A DNA stretch of 64,000 bases, from assembly GCA_017347485.1 (NCBI GenBank), contig AP021857.1, forward strand, positions 2,275,390-2,339,389, read 5' to 3'. Below are positions 45,629 to 56,444 of the stretch, piece after piece. Position numbers and translations under genes: made by a program. This stretch comes from Candidatus Desulfobacillus denitrificans. GTDB taxonomy: Bacteria; Pseudomonadota; Gammaproteobacteria; Burkholderiales; Rhodocyclaceae. The notes beneath the pieces are model-generated. The model worked only from the letters and a program-made list of their open reading frames with translations. It made no database searches and was not told the DNA's origin. Positions within the stretch are counted from its first letter, which is position 1, and every line of letters begins with the position of its first letter.

Positions 45629-45883
45629 TTAGGCGGCAGCCTTACCGGCAAACTGCTTGACCAGGCGCTCGACGGTCGGCGACAACTGCGCGCCCTTGCT
45701 CGTCCAGTGCTCGACGCGCTGCAGGTCGACGCGGAGGCCCTGCTCCTTCTCTCCGGCGACGGGATTGTAAAAGCCGACGCGCTCGATGCAGGCGCCATCG
45801 CGACGCTTGCGCGAATCAGTGACGACCATGTTGTAGAAGGGACGCTTCTTGGCGCCACCCCGGGCAAGCCGAATCACGACCAT
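45629..45883 (-). CDS. rpsP: 30S ribosomal protein S16
   Basis: An 84-residue protein with the S16 start [18 protein letters not shown] and the VGFYNP and [11 protein letters not shown] segments. First gene of the operon; the ATG at 45883 is about 100 bp from a strong promoter. Confidence 0.98.
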   Translation of the reverse strand: MVVIRLARGGAKKRPFYNMVVTDSRKRRDGACIERVGFYNPVAGEKEQGLRVDLQRVEHWTSKGAQLSPTVERLVKQFAGKAAA

Positions 45884-45980
45884 GTGCTTAGTCCTTGATT
45901 GAAATCTGAAAACCGATACCTGCCACCTGCCGTAACCATCGAATGGATGCCCTGCGAGGCAGCGGGAACTGAAACCGGCG

Positions 45981-46009
45981 ATATTAAAGGAAAATTGCCT
46001 GAAAAACAA
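45981..46009 (-). promoter_or_regulatory. Promoter of the rpsP operon
   Basis: On the minus strand TTGTTT (46009-46004) and TAATAT (45986-45981) are 17 bp apart in an AT-rich stretch, unusual for this GC-rich sequence. The remaining 45884-46143 contains no gene I can support. Confidence 0.65.
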
Positions 46010-46143
46010 GAACAAACGGGATCGATTCGACAAGCAGCGCACAGACGCCGCAGCGGCAGGACGCATCTCTACCCGACAACTCGATTCCTACTCTACAATG
46101 ATTCTTCCATTATTCGAGGGTTGCACTGCGCCCTACGCCAAGC

Positions 46144-47664
46144 TTGACACGTCCTGCCCCCCTCCATCAGAGCCGCCCGCCCGACGACATCGCCCAGATA
46201 CTCGACTGGCTCGCCTCCCCGATTCCGGAGGATCCGGCTCAGGATCTTGCCCAACTGAGCGGCGAACTGGCCGCGCTCGGCCATGCCCGCCTGGAGGATG
46301 CCCATTACCACCGCATACTCGACCTCTTCTACGACCGGGCACAGCGACTCTCCCCGTCCCTGAAAGTGCACCTGACCGAGGCCACGCTGCCGCTCGGCAA
46401 GGAATTGCGGGCGATGGCGGCCTTGCTGATTTCGGTGCATGAAGGCATCGCTTCGGGCTATGAGCGGGTACTGCTGGACACGGAGCGCCTTGCCCATAGC
46501 AAGCGCCGCAATGCCGCCACCGTGGCCGCCCGCGCCCTGCGATGCCTGTCCGGCGCATTCGAGGCCAGTTGCATGGTCGCCGGGCCAGCGCCGACAGGCC
46601 TGTGGCGCCGCGCCCACGCCTTGGCCGGATCGGCGCGGGCACGCTTCGAGCCGACGGCTACGGTCATCCCCGGGCTCTCCCTCGATACCGAGAAGATCTA
46701 CAAGGCGTTGCTGGCCCTGGCTGCCGCCCAGCCCGAAGGCTTTTCGCCCAGAGAAATCGCACTCGCATGCGAATACCTCATGCATTTCTCCGCGGCGGTC
46801 AACCTGCTCGCCGAGCCCCCCGCGGAGGAAGAAGGTTCCTGGTACTGGGTCGACAGCGATCGGGACATGGGCCCCGTCCCGCCCAATCGACGCATCCCGC
46901 CTGATCACGGCGATCTGATCTATTGCTCATTCCAGTTGCTGGCCCGCCTGCTCGGCGAGCAGGTTTCCGCCCTTGAGAGCGGCATGCCTGCCGGCAACCT
47001 GCGGCTGCCGGAGGGTGCGGCGGGACAGGGCGGCATCGCCGCGCTCAAGCGCCTGCAGGCGCACTGGTCGCATCCGCCCCATCGCCAGCACTCCCGCCGC
47101 CACAACAACTTCCGAACGCAGATCTGCGTCGGCCTGAGCGAACTCTGGCAACTGCTCGAACGCGGCGAAGCGCCGGAAGGCACGGAAGCCGGTGCGCCAC
47201 ACATGACCGAATGGATGGTGCTGAACGAAAGCCCGGCCGGTTATGCCGTGATGCACGTTGCCGGCGAAATCGAGGGCCTCGTTCAGGGCAGCGTCATCGC
47301 CCTGCGCCCCGCGCCGGACAAGCCCTGGAACATTTGCATCGTGCGCTGGATGAGAAGCGAGAATCCGGAGCATATCGAACTGGGCCTCGAACTGGTCGCT
47401 CCCGCGGCCCGTTCGGTGCAGCTCATGTTCCGCAACGGCGATCCGGCCCAGTTGCCAACCCCCGGCTTGCTGTTGCCGGCCATCCCCGCGCTGCGCGAGC
47501 ATCCTGCCGTACTGGCCCCCTCGGGCGCGAGCACCGCGCGGCGCTTCTTCATCGTAGCGGGCGAGGACAAGACCCACATCATGCAGGGACGCCTGCTGAG
47601 CCTCGACATGCAGACGGGGGCGGTCGAACTGTTCCAGTTCGAGTCCGATCCCTACCCCACCTGA
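46144..47664 (+). CDS. Conserved protein of unknown function, possible PilZ-like C-terminal domain
   Basis: This 506-residue soluble protein is not one I recognise with certainty. The N-terminal two thirds are helical (about 1-300). The last 180 residues look beta-rich, and the stretch from WMVLNESPAGYAVM through NICIVRWMRS to ELGLELVAP resembles a PilZ-type barrel, but the arginine-rich c-di-GMP signature is not clear. The start is uncertain: TTG 46144 has no good ribosome binding site. It is divergent from rpsP and convergent with the YihY-family gene. Confidence 0.6.
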   Translation: MTRPAPLHQSRPPDDIAQILDWLASPIPEDPAQDLAQLSGELAALGHARLEDAHYHRILDLFYDRAQRLSPSLKVHLTEATLPLGKELRAMAALLISVHEGIASGYERVLLDTERLAHSKRRNAATVAARALRCLSGAFEASCMVAGPAPTGLWRRAHALAGSARARFEPTATVIPGLSLDTEKIYKALLALAAAQPEGFSPREIALACEYLMHFSAAVNLLAEPPAEEEGSWYWVDSDRDMGPVPPNRRIPPDHGDLIYCSFQLLARLLGEQVSALESGMPAGNLRLPEGAAGQGGIAALKRLQAHWSHPPHRQHSRRHNNFRTQICVGLSELWQLLERGEAPEGTEAGAPHMTEWMVLNESPAGYAVMHVAGEIEGLVQGSVIALRPAPDKPWNICIVRWMRSENPEHIELGLELVAPAARSVQLMFRNGDPAQLPTPGLLLPAIPALREHPAVLAPSGASTARRFFIVAGEDKTHIMQGRLLSLDMQTGAVELFQFESDPYPT

Positions 47665-48492
47665 TCATCCCCTGGCCGGGCTCATCTCCCCCAGCACTGC
47701 CGCGGTGAGCGCGCCGGCCAACACCACCAGCCAGGAAAGGTACAGCCAGACCAGGAAGATCGGCACCGTGGCAAAGGCACCGTAGATCAGGGTGTAGTTG
47801 GGAAATACTGCAATGTAGTAGCCGAATCCTCGCTGGACGAGCGCGAACCCGAAAGCCGCCACCAGCCCTCCCGCGATGGCATGCCAGGGCCTCACTCGTC
47901 GATTCGGTATGGCATAGTAGATCAGGCCGCACAACGCGGCGAGCATGAGGGTCGGGAGGATTTTGAGAAAGAGGCCGGTCATCCATCTCGGCTCATTGAT
48001 CAATCCCAGCGATTCCGTCACCAGGTAGGTCGCCACCGCCACGCAGGCGCCCAGCACGACCGGGCCGAGCACCAGGCCGCCGAGATAGATCAGGATGCGT
48101 CTGAGCACCGGCCGTCGCTCCTTGATCCGCCATATCTGGCCGAAAACCCGTTCGATGGAAAACATCAGCAGCAGGGCGGTCACCACCAGCATGCCCGTTC
48201 CCAGCGCCGTCAATCGTCCGGTCTTCTGGCTGAATTGCAGGGCGTAGGCAGCGATGATCTTGCCGGCCTTTTCCGGCAACAGATTCGCCAGCAGGAAATT
48301 GCGCAGCGCGGTGCCGAGACCCGAGAAAAGGTCGAACTGGGATATCAGCACCAGCGCCACGGTCAGCAGCGGCACCAGCGCCAGCAAGGTGGTGAACGCC
48401 AGGCTGGCTGCAGCCTGTGCGCAGCGCTCCTCACGAAAACGTCTCACGCAGCGCAGCAGGAAGTCGGGCAATGGGCCGACCAGGCGCATCAA
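47665..48492 (-). CDS. YihY/UPF0761 family inner membrane protein
   Basis: A 275-residue protein with six membrane helices and family landmarks: CAQAAASLAFTTLLALVPLLTV, MFSIERVFGQIWRI, PNRRVRPWHAIAGGLVAAFGF, and YGAFATVPIFLVWLYLSW. Once misnamed RNase BN or BrkB; actual function unknown. Its stop is immediately after the convergent gene's stop. Confidence 0.9.
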   Translation of the reverse strand: MMRLVGPLPDFLLRCVRRFREERCAQAAASLAFTTLLALVPLLTVALVLISQFDLFSGLGTALRNFLLANLLPEKAGKIIAAYALQFSQKTGRLTALGTGMLVVTALLLMFSIERVFGQIWRIKERRPVLRRILIYLGGLVLGPVVLGACVAVATYLVTESLGLINEPRWMTGLFLKILPTLMLAALCGLIYYAIPNRRVRPWHAIAGGLVAAFGFALVQRGFGYYIAVFPNYTLIYGAFATVPIFLVWLYLSWLVVLAGALTAAVLGEMSPARG

Positions 48493-48537
48493 CGCATCCT
48501 GTTCCGATAGAATGCCGCGATTCTACCGGAAGGCCCG

Positions 48538-48918
48538 ATGACGACAGCCGCCCGCCTATGCAACCAAGCCGCCGCAGTCAGCCTGGTGGCCCTGCTGATG
48601 CTCTGTCTCGCCTGGGAGTTGTGGTGGGCGCCGCTGCGTCCAGGCGGCTCATGGTTGGTGTTGAAGGCGCTGCCCCTGCTCGCCCCGCTTTTCGGGGTGC
48701 TGCGGGGACGGCGCTACACGCATCAATGGCTATCCCTTCTTGCCCCGGCCTATTTCATGGAGGGCAGCGTGCGGGCCGCCAGCGAAGCCGGCCTCTCGGC
48801 CCGGCTTGCCCTGGCCGAAACGGCCCTCGCCATCGTCCTGTTCGGCAGCGCTGTGCTCTACGCCCGCCTCACCGGCAAAGTCAGTCGCCCTGGCACGGCG
48901 GCTCGGGCGCGGAACTGA
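48538..48918 (+). CDS. DUF2069 membrane protein
   Basis: A 126-residue protein with four membrane helices and the DUF2069 pattern (LALLMLCLAWELWWAPLRPGGSWLVLKALPLL, RRYTHQWLSLLAPAYFMEGSVRA). Function unknown. Its last 14 residues (from about GKVSRPGTA) are encoded by a sense copy of the dispersed motif, so the C-terminus was probably added by the element. Confidence 0.88.
   Translation: MTTAARLCNQAAAVSLVALLMLCLAWELWWAPLRPGGSWLVLKALPLLAPLFGVLRGRRYTHQWLSLLAPAYFMEGSVRAASEAGLSARLALAETALAIVLFGSAVLYARLTGKVSRPGTAARARN
48877..48901 (+). repeat. Dispersed bipartite motif at the 3' end of the DUF2069 gene
   Basis: AAAGTCAGTC-N8-ACGGCG is exact, 22 of 25 bases identical to the 3715 copy. Ends 17 bp before the stop codon. 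Confidence 0.7.
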
Positions 48919-49000
48919 CCGACAGCATGGCGCGCCGCCGGCGCCAGGGGACGAGAAAGCCCGATGCCTGGAAGAACACGCGGCATGCCACGGCCTTGCC

Positions 49001-49618
49001 TTACAGGTCCTTGCCGTTGTTCAGCAATTCCGCGGCTGCCAGAATCTCCTCGGCAACATCGCCGATCTTGCGGCGTTGCGTGCGCGCCGAGTTGCGCAGC
49101 GCCTCGAATGCCTGCTGGCGGTTCAGCCGGCGGCGTTCCATGATCAGCCCCACCGCCATGCTGACTTCACGGCTCTCGTTCAGCGCGGTCTGCAATTGCT
49201 GCCCGGTGGAGCGCAGTTTCCCCAGATCAGCGGAGCGTGCCAGCGCGGCCGAGAGGGCAGGAATCAGTTGCGGCAGGTCCACCGGCTTCACCAGATAGCC
49301 GAGCGCGCCGAATTCAACGGCCTGCTGCACGACTTCCTCATCGCCATACGCGGTCAGGAATATGAAGGGAACGGCGGGGTGGTCGTCGAGCAGGTGCTTC
49401 GCCAAATCCAGGCCGGACTGATCGGGCATGCGGACATCCAGCACGGCGATGTCCGGCCGTTCCACGCCAAGCACCCGTCGTGCCTCCTCCACGGAGGCGC
49501 AAGCCTGCACGGCAAAGCCGGCCTGTTCCAGGCCGCTCGCCAGCGTGGCCAGCACCAGCCGGTCATCGTCGACCAGCAGTGCCTTGCGAATCTTCGCGTG
49601 TGGCTTGTCTTCTTCCAT
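49001..49618 (-). CDS. Response regulator with ANTAR RNA-binding output domain
   Basis: A 205-residue protein with a receiver domain (phospho-acceptor in AVLDVRMPDQSG, lysine in YLVKPVDL) and a C-terminal ANTAR domain (AVGLIMERRRLNRQQAFEALRNSAR). ANTAR proteins bind paired hairpins in mRNA leaders and relieve termination, as in NasR, AmiR and EutV. No cognate kinase or nitrate-assimilation gene is adjacent. I chose ATG 49618 over a TTG at 49624. The 215 bp between it and leuA hold nothing I can identify. Confidence 0.88.
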   Translation of the reverse strand: MEEDKPHAKIRKALLVDDDRLVLATLASGLEQAGFAVQACASVEEARRVLGVERPDIAVLDVRMPDQSGLDLAKHLLDDHPAVPFIFLTAYGDEEVVQQAVEFGALGYLVKPVDLPQLIPALSAALARSADLGKLRSTGQQLQTALNESREVSMAVGLIMERRRLNRQQAFEALRNSARTQRRKIGDVAEEILAAAELLNNGKDL

Positions 49619-49833
49619 GCTCAATTTCCTGCCTTCCAGAATAGTTTACGGCTGACTCGTTCATGGCTTTAGTGCTGGTCGGCCGCCAAAGGTTCGCCCG
49701 GAGCAAATGGCAACGATGCGCGGCCAGCGCTGCTCGGTGCGGGTACGGGGCACAGGAAGGCGGGAAGCGTCTTGCGGAACCGGATTGGCAAGGGCGGCTG
49801 GTTCTTGGCACACCCTCGGCATCCCGAATTTTA

Positions 49834-51369
49834 TCAGACCTGCGGGTTCACCTTTTCCGGCTTGGAAACCAGCTTGTTCAGGGCATTGATGTAGGCCTTG
49901 ACGGAGGCGACGACGATATCCGTATCCGCACCCTGGCCATTGACCACACGGCCGTCCTTGGCCAGACGCACGGTGACCTCGCCCTGGGCGTCGGTGCCGC
50001 CGGTGATGCTATTCACCGAGAACAGCAACAGCTCCGGGCGACTCTCGGCGATATGTTCGACCGCCTTGAAGCAGGCATCCACCGGACCATCGCCATCGGC
50101 CTCGGATTTCCTTTCGCCGCCACCGGCGGACAGCGTGATCATGGCGTGCGGCGTCTCGCCGGTCTCCGACGTCACGCGCAGCCCCACCAGCTTGAAAAAC
50201 TCTTGCTCCGGCGTCACCGCCTCGTCGGACATGAGCGCCTGCAGATCTTCGTCGAAGATTTCATGCTTCTTGTCCGCCAACTCCTTGAAACGGGCGAAAG
50301 CGGCATTCAAATGTTCCTCCGACTCGACCGCGACGCCGAGCTCCGCCAATCGCGATTTGAAGGCATTGCGGCCGGAATGCTTGCCCAGCACCAGCTTGTT
50401 CTGCGTCCAGCCGACATCCTGGGCGCGCATGATCTCGTAGGTCTCGCGGTGCTTGAGCACGCCGTCCTGATGGATGCCCGATTCGTGGGCGAAGGCGTTG
50501 GCGCCGACGATGGCCTTGTTCGGCTGCACCGGATAGCCGGTGATGCTCGAGACCAGTTTCGAGGCCGGAACGATCTGGGTCGTGTCGATGCGCGTCTGGA
50601 CGGAGAAAAGGTCGCTGCGCGTCTTCACCGCCATGACCACTTCTTCCAATGAGGCATTGCCCGCCCGCTCGCCGAGGCCGTTGATCGTGCATTCCACCTG
50701 GCGTGCGCCCGCCATGACCGCGGCGAGCGAATTCGCCACCGCCATGCCCAGGTCGTTATGGCAGTGGGTCGACCACACCACCTTGTCCGACCCGGGCACG
50801 CGCTCGATCAGTGCGCGCATGCGCTCGCCCCACACCGACGGTATGCTGTAGCCGACCGTATCGGGCACGTTGATCGTCCTGGCGCCGGCCTTGATGGCGG
50901 CCTCGAAAACGCGGCAGAGAAAATCGAATTCGGAGCGAACGGCATCCTCGGCGGAAAACTCCACGTCATCCGACAAGTTGCGCGCCAGCGTCACCGCCTT
51001 CACCGCGGCCTCGACCACCTGGTCCGGTGTCATGCGCAGCTTCTTTTCCATGTGAATGGGGCTGGTGGCAATGAACGTATGGATGCGGCCCGAGTTGGCC
51101 GGCCGGATGGCCTCGCCGGCGCGGCGGATGTCATTCTCGTTGGCGCGCGCCAGCGAGCAGATCGTGGAATCCTTCACCGTCTCCGCGATGCTGCGGATGG
51201 CATCGAAATCGCCGGGCGAGGCAGCGGCGAAGCCGGCCTCGATCACGTCCACCCGCATGCGCTCCAGTTGGCGTGCCACGCGCAGCTTTTCTTCCCGGGT
51301 CATGGAGGCGCCCGGGCTTTGCTCGCCGTCGCGCAAGGTCGTGTCGAAAATCACCAAATGGTCTTTCAT
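49834..51369 (-). CDS. leuA: 2-isopropylmalate synthase
   Basis: The 511-residue enzyme commits carbon to leucine, condensing 2-ketoisovalerate with acetyl-CoA. TIM-barrel motifs [38 protein letters not shown] and the HMGL-type NGLGERAGN are followed by a C-terminal leucine-binding regulatory domain. Last of an ilvBNC-psd-pssA-leuA run. A leucine-rich short frame lies 87 bp upstream and may be a leader peptide. Confidence 0.97.
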   Translation of the reverse strand: MKDHLVIFDTTLRDGEQSPGASMTREEKLRVARQLERMRVDVIEAGFAAASPGDFDAIRSIAETVKDSTICSLARANENDIRRAGEAIRPANSGRIHTFIATSPIHMEKKLRMTPDQVVEAAVKAVTLARNLSDDVEFSAEDAVRSEFDFLCRVFEAAIKAGARTINVPDTVGYSIPSVWGERMRALIERVPGSDKVVWSTHCHNDLGMAVANSLAAVMAGARQVECTINGLGERAGNASLEEVVMAVKTRSDLFSVQTRIDTTQIVPASKLVSSITGYPVQPNKAIVGANAFAHESGIHQDGVLKHRETYEIMRAQDVGWTQNKLVLGKHSGRNAFKSRLAELGVAVESEEHLNAAFARFKELADKKHEIFDEDLQALMSDEAVTPEQEFFKLVGLRVTSETGETPHAMITLSAGGGERKSEADGDGPVDACFKAVEHIAESRPELLLFSVNSITGGTDAQGEVTVRLAKDGRVVNGQGADTDIVVASVKAYINALNKLVSKPEKVNPQV

Positions 51370-51456
51370 GCTCGTCTCCGAATGGAATGCGTCAAGAGTC
51401 GATCGGGGGTTTTGCCCTCGTCGGCCGAGTACAGCTCGAATTGTGGATTGGGGAAT

Positions 51457-51543
51457 TTAGCGCGCGCGGCGCAGCAGCGGCCGGGCCAGCAGGAGGCCGC
51501 TGAAAAGAAGAGTTGCCGTCAGGAGAAGCGCGATCTGAAGCAT
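51457..51543 (-). CDS. Leucine-rich 28-residue frame upstream of leuA: leader peptide or small membrane protein
   Basis: From ATG 51543 the frame reads MLQIALLLTATLLFSGLLLA followed by RPLLRRAR and a TAA. Eleven of 28 residues are leucine, with four CTT and two CTC codons, uncommon in this GC-rich sequence. Size, position and strand fit a leuL-type attenuation leader, but no clear terminator with a T-run follows, and the composition also fits one membrane helix with a basic tail. No strong ribosome binding site. The rest of 51370-51585 shows no other gene. Confidence 0.4.
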   Translation of the reverse strand: MLQIALLLTATLLFSGLLLARPLLRRAR

Positions 51544-51585
51544 GGTCCGAATATAGCCACATTCCGGCGTCGGCGCAAGGGGGTG

Positions 51586-52344
51586 TCAGGCAGGCGCCTT
51601 GCGGCGCCGGAACCATCGCCAGACGGCCATCACGTAACCGGAAATGGCGTAGCAGAGGAACAGGACGAAGAGGATTCCCGGCGGATAGCTGGATACCAGG
51701 ACGAAGAAAAGAACGATCGCCAGCACGGCTATGAACGGCACGCTGCGCCGGAGGTTGATGTCCTTGCCGCTGTAGTAGCGGAAGTTGCTCACCATGGTCA
51801 CCCCGGCGAAAATCGTCAGCGCCCAAGCCTGCCAGCGCACCTCCTCGCCGGCGTAATTCAGGTCCATGAGGACCCAGACGAAGCCGGCGATCAAGGCTGC
51901 CGCCGCCGGGCTGGGCAACCCCTGGAAGAACCGCTTGTCGACCACCTCGATATTGGTGTTGAAGCGCGCCAGGCGCAGCGCGGCGCCGACACAATAAATG
52001 AAGGCGGCGATCCAGCCCCACTTGCCCATGCCCTTCATGGCCCATTCGAACATCACCAGGGCCGGCGCCACGCCGAAGGAGACCATGTCGGACAGCGAGT
52101 CGTATTCCGCGCCGAAGGCGCTCTGCGTGCGAGTCAGCCGTGCCACGCGCCCGTCCAGGCCGTCCATGATCATGGCGATGAAGATGGCGACGGCAGCCTG
52201 CTCGAAGCGGCCGGTCATCGCCTGCACGATGGCGTAGAAGCCGGCAAACAGGGCTGCCGTCGTAAACAGGTTGGGCAGGATGTAGATCCCCCGCCGCCTG
52301 AATTCGGGGTTGACCAGCGCCTTGCGGGATCGGATCTCGGGCAT
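51586..52344 (-). CDS. pssA: CDP-diacylglycerol-serine O-phosphatidyltransferase
   Basis: A 252-residue membrane enzyme of the CDP-alcohol phosphatidyltransferase family with the motif DG-x2-AR-x8-G-x3-D-x3-D in MDGLDGRVARLTRTQSAFG and EYDSLSD. It makes phosphatidylserine, the substrate of the adjacent psd product. It is 36 bp after psd on the same strand. Confidence 0.95.
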   Translation of the reverse strand: MPEIRSRKALVNPEFRRRGIYILPNLFTTAALFAGFYAIVQAMTGRFEQAAVAIFIAMIMDGLDGRVARLTRTQSAFGAEYDSLSDMVSFGVAPALVMFEWAMKGMGKWGWIAAFIYCVGAALRLARFNTNIEVVDKRFFQGLPSPAAAALIAGFVWVLMDLNYAGEEVRWQAWALTIFAGVTMVSNFRYYSGKDINLRRSVPFIAVLAIVLFFVLVSSYPPGILFVLFLCYAISGYVMAVWRWFRRRKAPA

Positions 52345-52380
52345 GGCCCTATTGTAGCGGAGGGAACGCGGGCTGTCGGT

Positions 52381-53024
52381 TCAGGGCAGTTCGGCCAGGA
52401 TGGTCGCCGAGGCGAAAACCTTGTCGCCGATCGTCACCCTGGCACGGGAGCCGGGCGGAAGATAGACATCCACGCGCGAACCGAAGCGGATGAAGCCGTA
52501 GCGCTGTCCGCGAGCAAGTGCATCTCCCTCCTTCACATAGCAGAGGATGCGCCGGGCGATCAGGCCCGCCACCTGCACGCTGGTGACATCCTGTCCGTCT
52601 GGGGTGCGCAACCAAATGGCATTGCGTTCGTTCTCCAGCGAAGCCTTGTCCAGCGCCGCATTGAGGAAGCTGCCGCCGTGGTACCAGCGGCCCTTCACTT
52701 CCCCATCCACCGGGCTGCGATTGGAGTGCACGTTGAAGACGTTCATGAAGACGCTGATCTTGAGCGCCTCCCGATCGACGTAAGGATCTCGCGTCTGCCG
52801 TATCGCGACGATGCGCCCGTCGGCAGGCGAGAGTACGTCCTTGGCCGTGCCCGGGATGGGCCGTGCCGGATCGCGGAAGAACTGCAGGACGAAAATCGTC
52901 CAGAGCCACAGCGGCGCCGACCAGCCCCAGCCCGCCAGCTCGCCCACGATGCATGCCGCCGCGATGGAAATCGCCAGGAAGGGCCAGCCCTCCCTGGCGA
53001 TGATCGGATGCGGGTACGAAGACA

Positions 53025-53025
<1 letters not shown>
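52381..53025 (-). CDS. psd: Phosphatidylserine decarboxylase (short form)
   Basis: A 214-residue proenzyme of the archaeal-type Psd subfamily: [29 protein letters not shown], and the self-cleavage GS in [11 protein letters not shown] near 182, where serine becomes the pyruvoyl group. It makes phosphatidylethanolamine. The GTG start at 53025 overlaps the ilvC stop by one base (TAGTG), so amino acid and phospholipid genes are translationally linked. Confidence 0.95.
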
Positions 53026-54101
<1,076 letters not shown>

Positions 54102-54593
54102 TCAGACCTTGAGCACCCGGTCGCCGCGGCCGATGCCGCACACGCCGGTGCGCACGGTTTCCAGGATGAGCGAGCCGTCGATGGCCTCGATGAAGGAATC
54201 GAGCTTGGTGGTGTTGCCGGTCAGCTCGATGACGTAGGTCGATTCGGTCACGTCGATGATGCGGCCGCGAAAGATGTCCGACATGCGCTTCATTTCCTCG
54301 CGGTCCTTGCCGGTGGCGCGCACCTTGACCAGCATCAGCTCCCGCTCGATGTGGGCCGCCTCGGAAATATCTACGACCTTGATCACCTCGACCAGCTTGT
54401 TCAGCTGCTTGGTGATCTGCTCGATGACGTCGTCGGAGCCGGTGCTGACGATGGTCATGCGCGACATGGAGGGGTCCTCCGTCGGCGCCACGGTCAGGGA
54501 TTCGATATTGTAGGCGCGAGCCGAGAACAGCCCGGACACGCGGGAGAGCGCGCCGGCTTCGTTTTCGATGAGTAGGGAAATAACGTGCCGCAT
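54102..54593 (-). CDS. ilvN: Acetolactate synthase small (regulatory) subunit
   Basis: A 163-residue protein with an N-terminal ACT domain (SLLIENEAGALSRVSGLFSARAYNIESL) that binds valine and a C-terminal ACT-like domain. It activates and feedback-controls the large subunit. Starts 5 bp after ilvB. Confidence 0.97.
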   Translation of the reverse strand: MRHVISLLIENEAGALSRVSGLFSARAYNIESLTVAPTEDPSMSRMTIVSTGSDDVIEQITKQLNKLVEVIKVVDISEAAHIERELMLVKVRATGKDREEMKRMSDIFRGRIIDVTESTYVIELTGNTTKLDSFIEAIDGSLILETVRTGVCGIGRGDRVLKV

Positions 54594-54598
54594 GATGC

Positions 54599-56305
54599 TT
54601 ATAGCTCTTCGGAGAGGATCATTTCGGTGAGGCCCTTGCCGCCCTGCACCATCGGATAGACGTTCTCCTTCGGGTCGATGGCGAAATCCATGAAGACCAG
54701 GTCGTCCTTGCGCTTGAAGGCTTCCTTCAAGGCCCCCTCGACATCGCCCGGCTTGTCGATGCGCATGCCGACATGGCCGTAGGCCTCGGCCAGCTTGACG
54801 AAATCGGGCAGCGCATCGACATACGATTCTGAGTAACGGTTGCCGTGGAAGAGCTGCTGCCACTGGCGCACCATGCCGAGATAGCCGTTGTTGAGCAGGA
54901 TCACCTTCACCGGCAGGCGGTACTGCTTGCAGGTCGACAGCTCCTGGATGCACATCTGCACGCTGCCCTCGCCGGTGACGCAGGCGACGGGCGAGCCGGG
55001 GTGCGCAAGCTGGACGCCCATCGCCGCCGGCAGGCCGAAACCCATGGTGCCGAGTCCGCCGGAATTCATCCAGCGGCGCGGCTTGTCGAATTTGTAGTAC
55101 TGGGCCGCCCACATCTGGTGCTGCCCGACATCGGAGCAGACGAACGCCTCGCCCTTGGTCACTTCATACAGCTTCTCGACGACGAACTGCGGTTTGATGA
55201 TCCTGCTCTTGCGGTCGTACTTCAGGCAGTCCTTGCCGCGCCACTCGTCGATCTGTTTCCACCACGCCTTGAGTGCCTTCTCGTCCGGGTGCTCGCCGCT
55301 GGCCGCCAGCAGCTTGGACACGTCTTCGAGCACCTCCGGCAGGTCGCCGACGATCGGCACGTCCACCTTGACCCGCTTCGATATCGAGGAGGGGTCGATG
55401 TCGATGTGAATGATCTTGCGCGGCACCTCGGCAAAATGCTCGGGATTGCCGATGACGCGATCGTCGAAGCGCGCGCCGACCGCGAGCAGCACGTCGCAAT
55501 GCTGCATGGCCATGTTGGCCTCGTAGGTGCCATGCATGCCGAGCATGCCGACGAACTGCCTGTCGGTCGCCGGATAGCCGCCCAGGCCCATCAGGGTATT
55601 GGTCACGGGAAAACCAAGCTGCCTGACCAGCTTGGCGAGCTTGTCGGCGGCATTCGAAAGGACGACGCCGCCGCCCGTGTAAATCATCGGCCGCTTGGCT
55701 TCCAGCAGCAACTGTGCCGCCTTCTTGATCTGCCCCTGGTGCCCCTTGATCACCGGATTGTAGGAGCGCATGGCGATCGCCTTCGGATACGAAAACTCGC
55801 ACTTCGCCGCCGAGATGTCCTTCGGGATGTCCACCAGCACGGGGCCGGGGCGGCCGCTCTTGGCCAGGTAGAACGCCTTCTTGATGGTGGCGGCCAGTTC
55901 CCGGATGTCCTTGACCAGGTAGTTGTGCTTGACGCAGGGCCGGGTTATGCCGACGGTATCGACTTCCTGGAAGGCGTCCTGGCCGATGTAGGCGGTAGGC
56001 ACCTGGCCGGTGATGATCACCATCGGGATCGAATCCATGTAGGCCGTCGCGATGCCGGTCACCGCATTGGTCACGCCGGGACCGGAGGTCACCAGCGCGA
56101 CGCCCACCTTTTCCGTGGAGCGGGCGTAGCCGTCGGCTGCGTGGACGGCTCCCTGCTCATGGCGCACCAGCACGTGCCGGACCTTGTCCTGCTTGAACAA
56201 CTCGTCGTAAATGAAGAGAACCGAGCCGCCCGGATAGCCGAAAACATACTCGACCTTTTCTTCCTGCAGGCACCTGATTACAATTTCCGCACCAGTCAAT
56301 ACCAT
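54599..56305 (-). CDS. ilvB: Acetolactate synthase large (catalytic) subunit
   Basis: The 568-residue ThDP enzyme starts GAEIVIRCLQEEKVEYVFGYPGG, with the catalytic glutamate in VRHEQGAVHAADGYAR and the ThDP site GEGSVQMCIQELSTCKQYRLPVK. ATG 56305 is preferred to an upstream frame opening at 56377, which adds residues unlike the family. First gene of ilvBNC-psd-pssA; divergent from the sigma factor with a 139-bp gap. I see no clear attenuator there. Confidence 0.96.
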   Translation of the reverse strand: MVLTGAEIVIRCLQEEKVEYVFGYPGGSVLFIYDELFKQDKVRHVLVRHEQGAVHAADGYARSTEKVGVALVTSGPGVTNAVTGIATAYMDSIPMVIITGQVPTAYIGQDAFQEVDTVGITRPCVKHNYLVKDIRELAATIKKAFYLAKSGRPGPVLVDIPKDISAAKCEFSYPKAIAMRSYNPVIKGHQGQIKKAAQLLLEAKRPMIYTGGGVVLSNAADKLAKLVRQLGFPVTNTLMGLGGYPATDRQFVGMLGMHGTYEANMAMQHCDVLLAVGARFDDRVIGNPEHFAEVPRKIIHIDIDPSSISKRVKVDVPIVGDLPEVLEDVSKLLAASGEHPDEKALKAWWKQIDEWRGKDCLKYDRKSRIIKPQFVVEKLYEVTKGEAFVCSDVGQHQMWAAQYYKFDKPRRWMNSGGLGTMGFGLPAAMGVQLAHPGSPVACVTGEGSVQMCIQELSTCKQYRLPVKVILLNNGYLGMVRQWQQLFHGNRYSESYVDALPDFVKLAEAYGHVGMRIDKPGDVEGALKEAFKRKDDLVFMDFAIDPKENVYPMVQGGKGLTEMILSEEL

Positions 56306-56444
56306 TCTTGCACCCAGAAGACTTGCATAACCAGCTGAAAAACTTGTGACTTTACTTACTCCCCCCGCGTTGGTCAAGGCATTTCGCGACCGTCGATTTC
56401 CTTCGCGCAGCTTGGAAAACTGAATCCTGGCCGCCAGAACGGAA

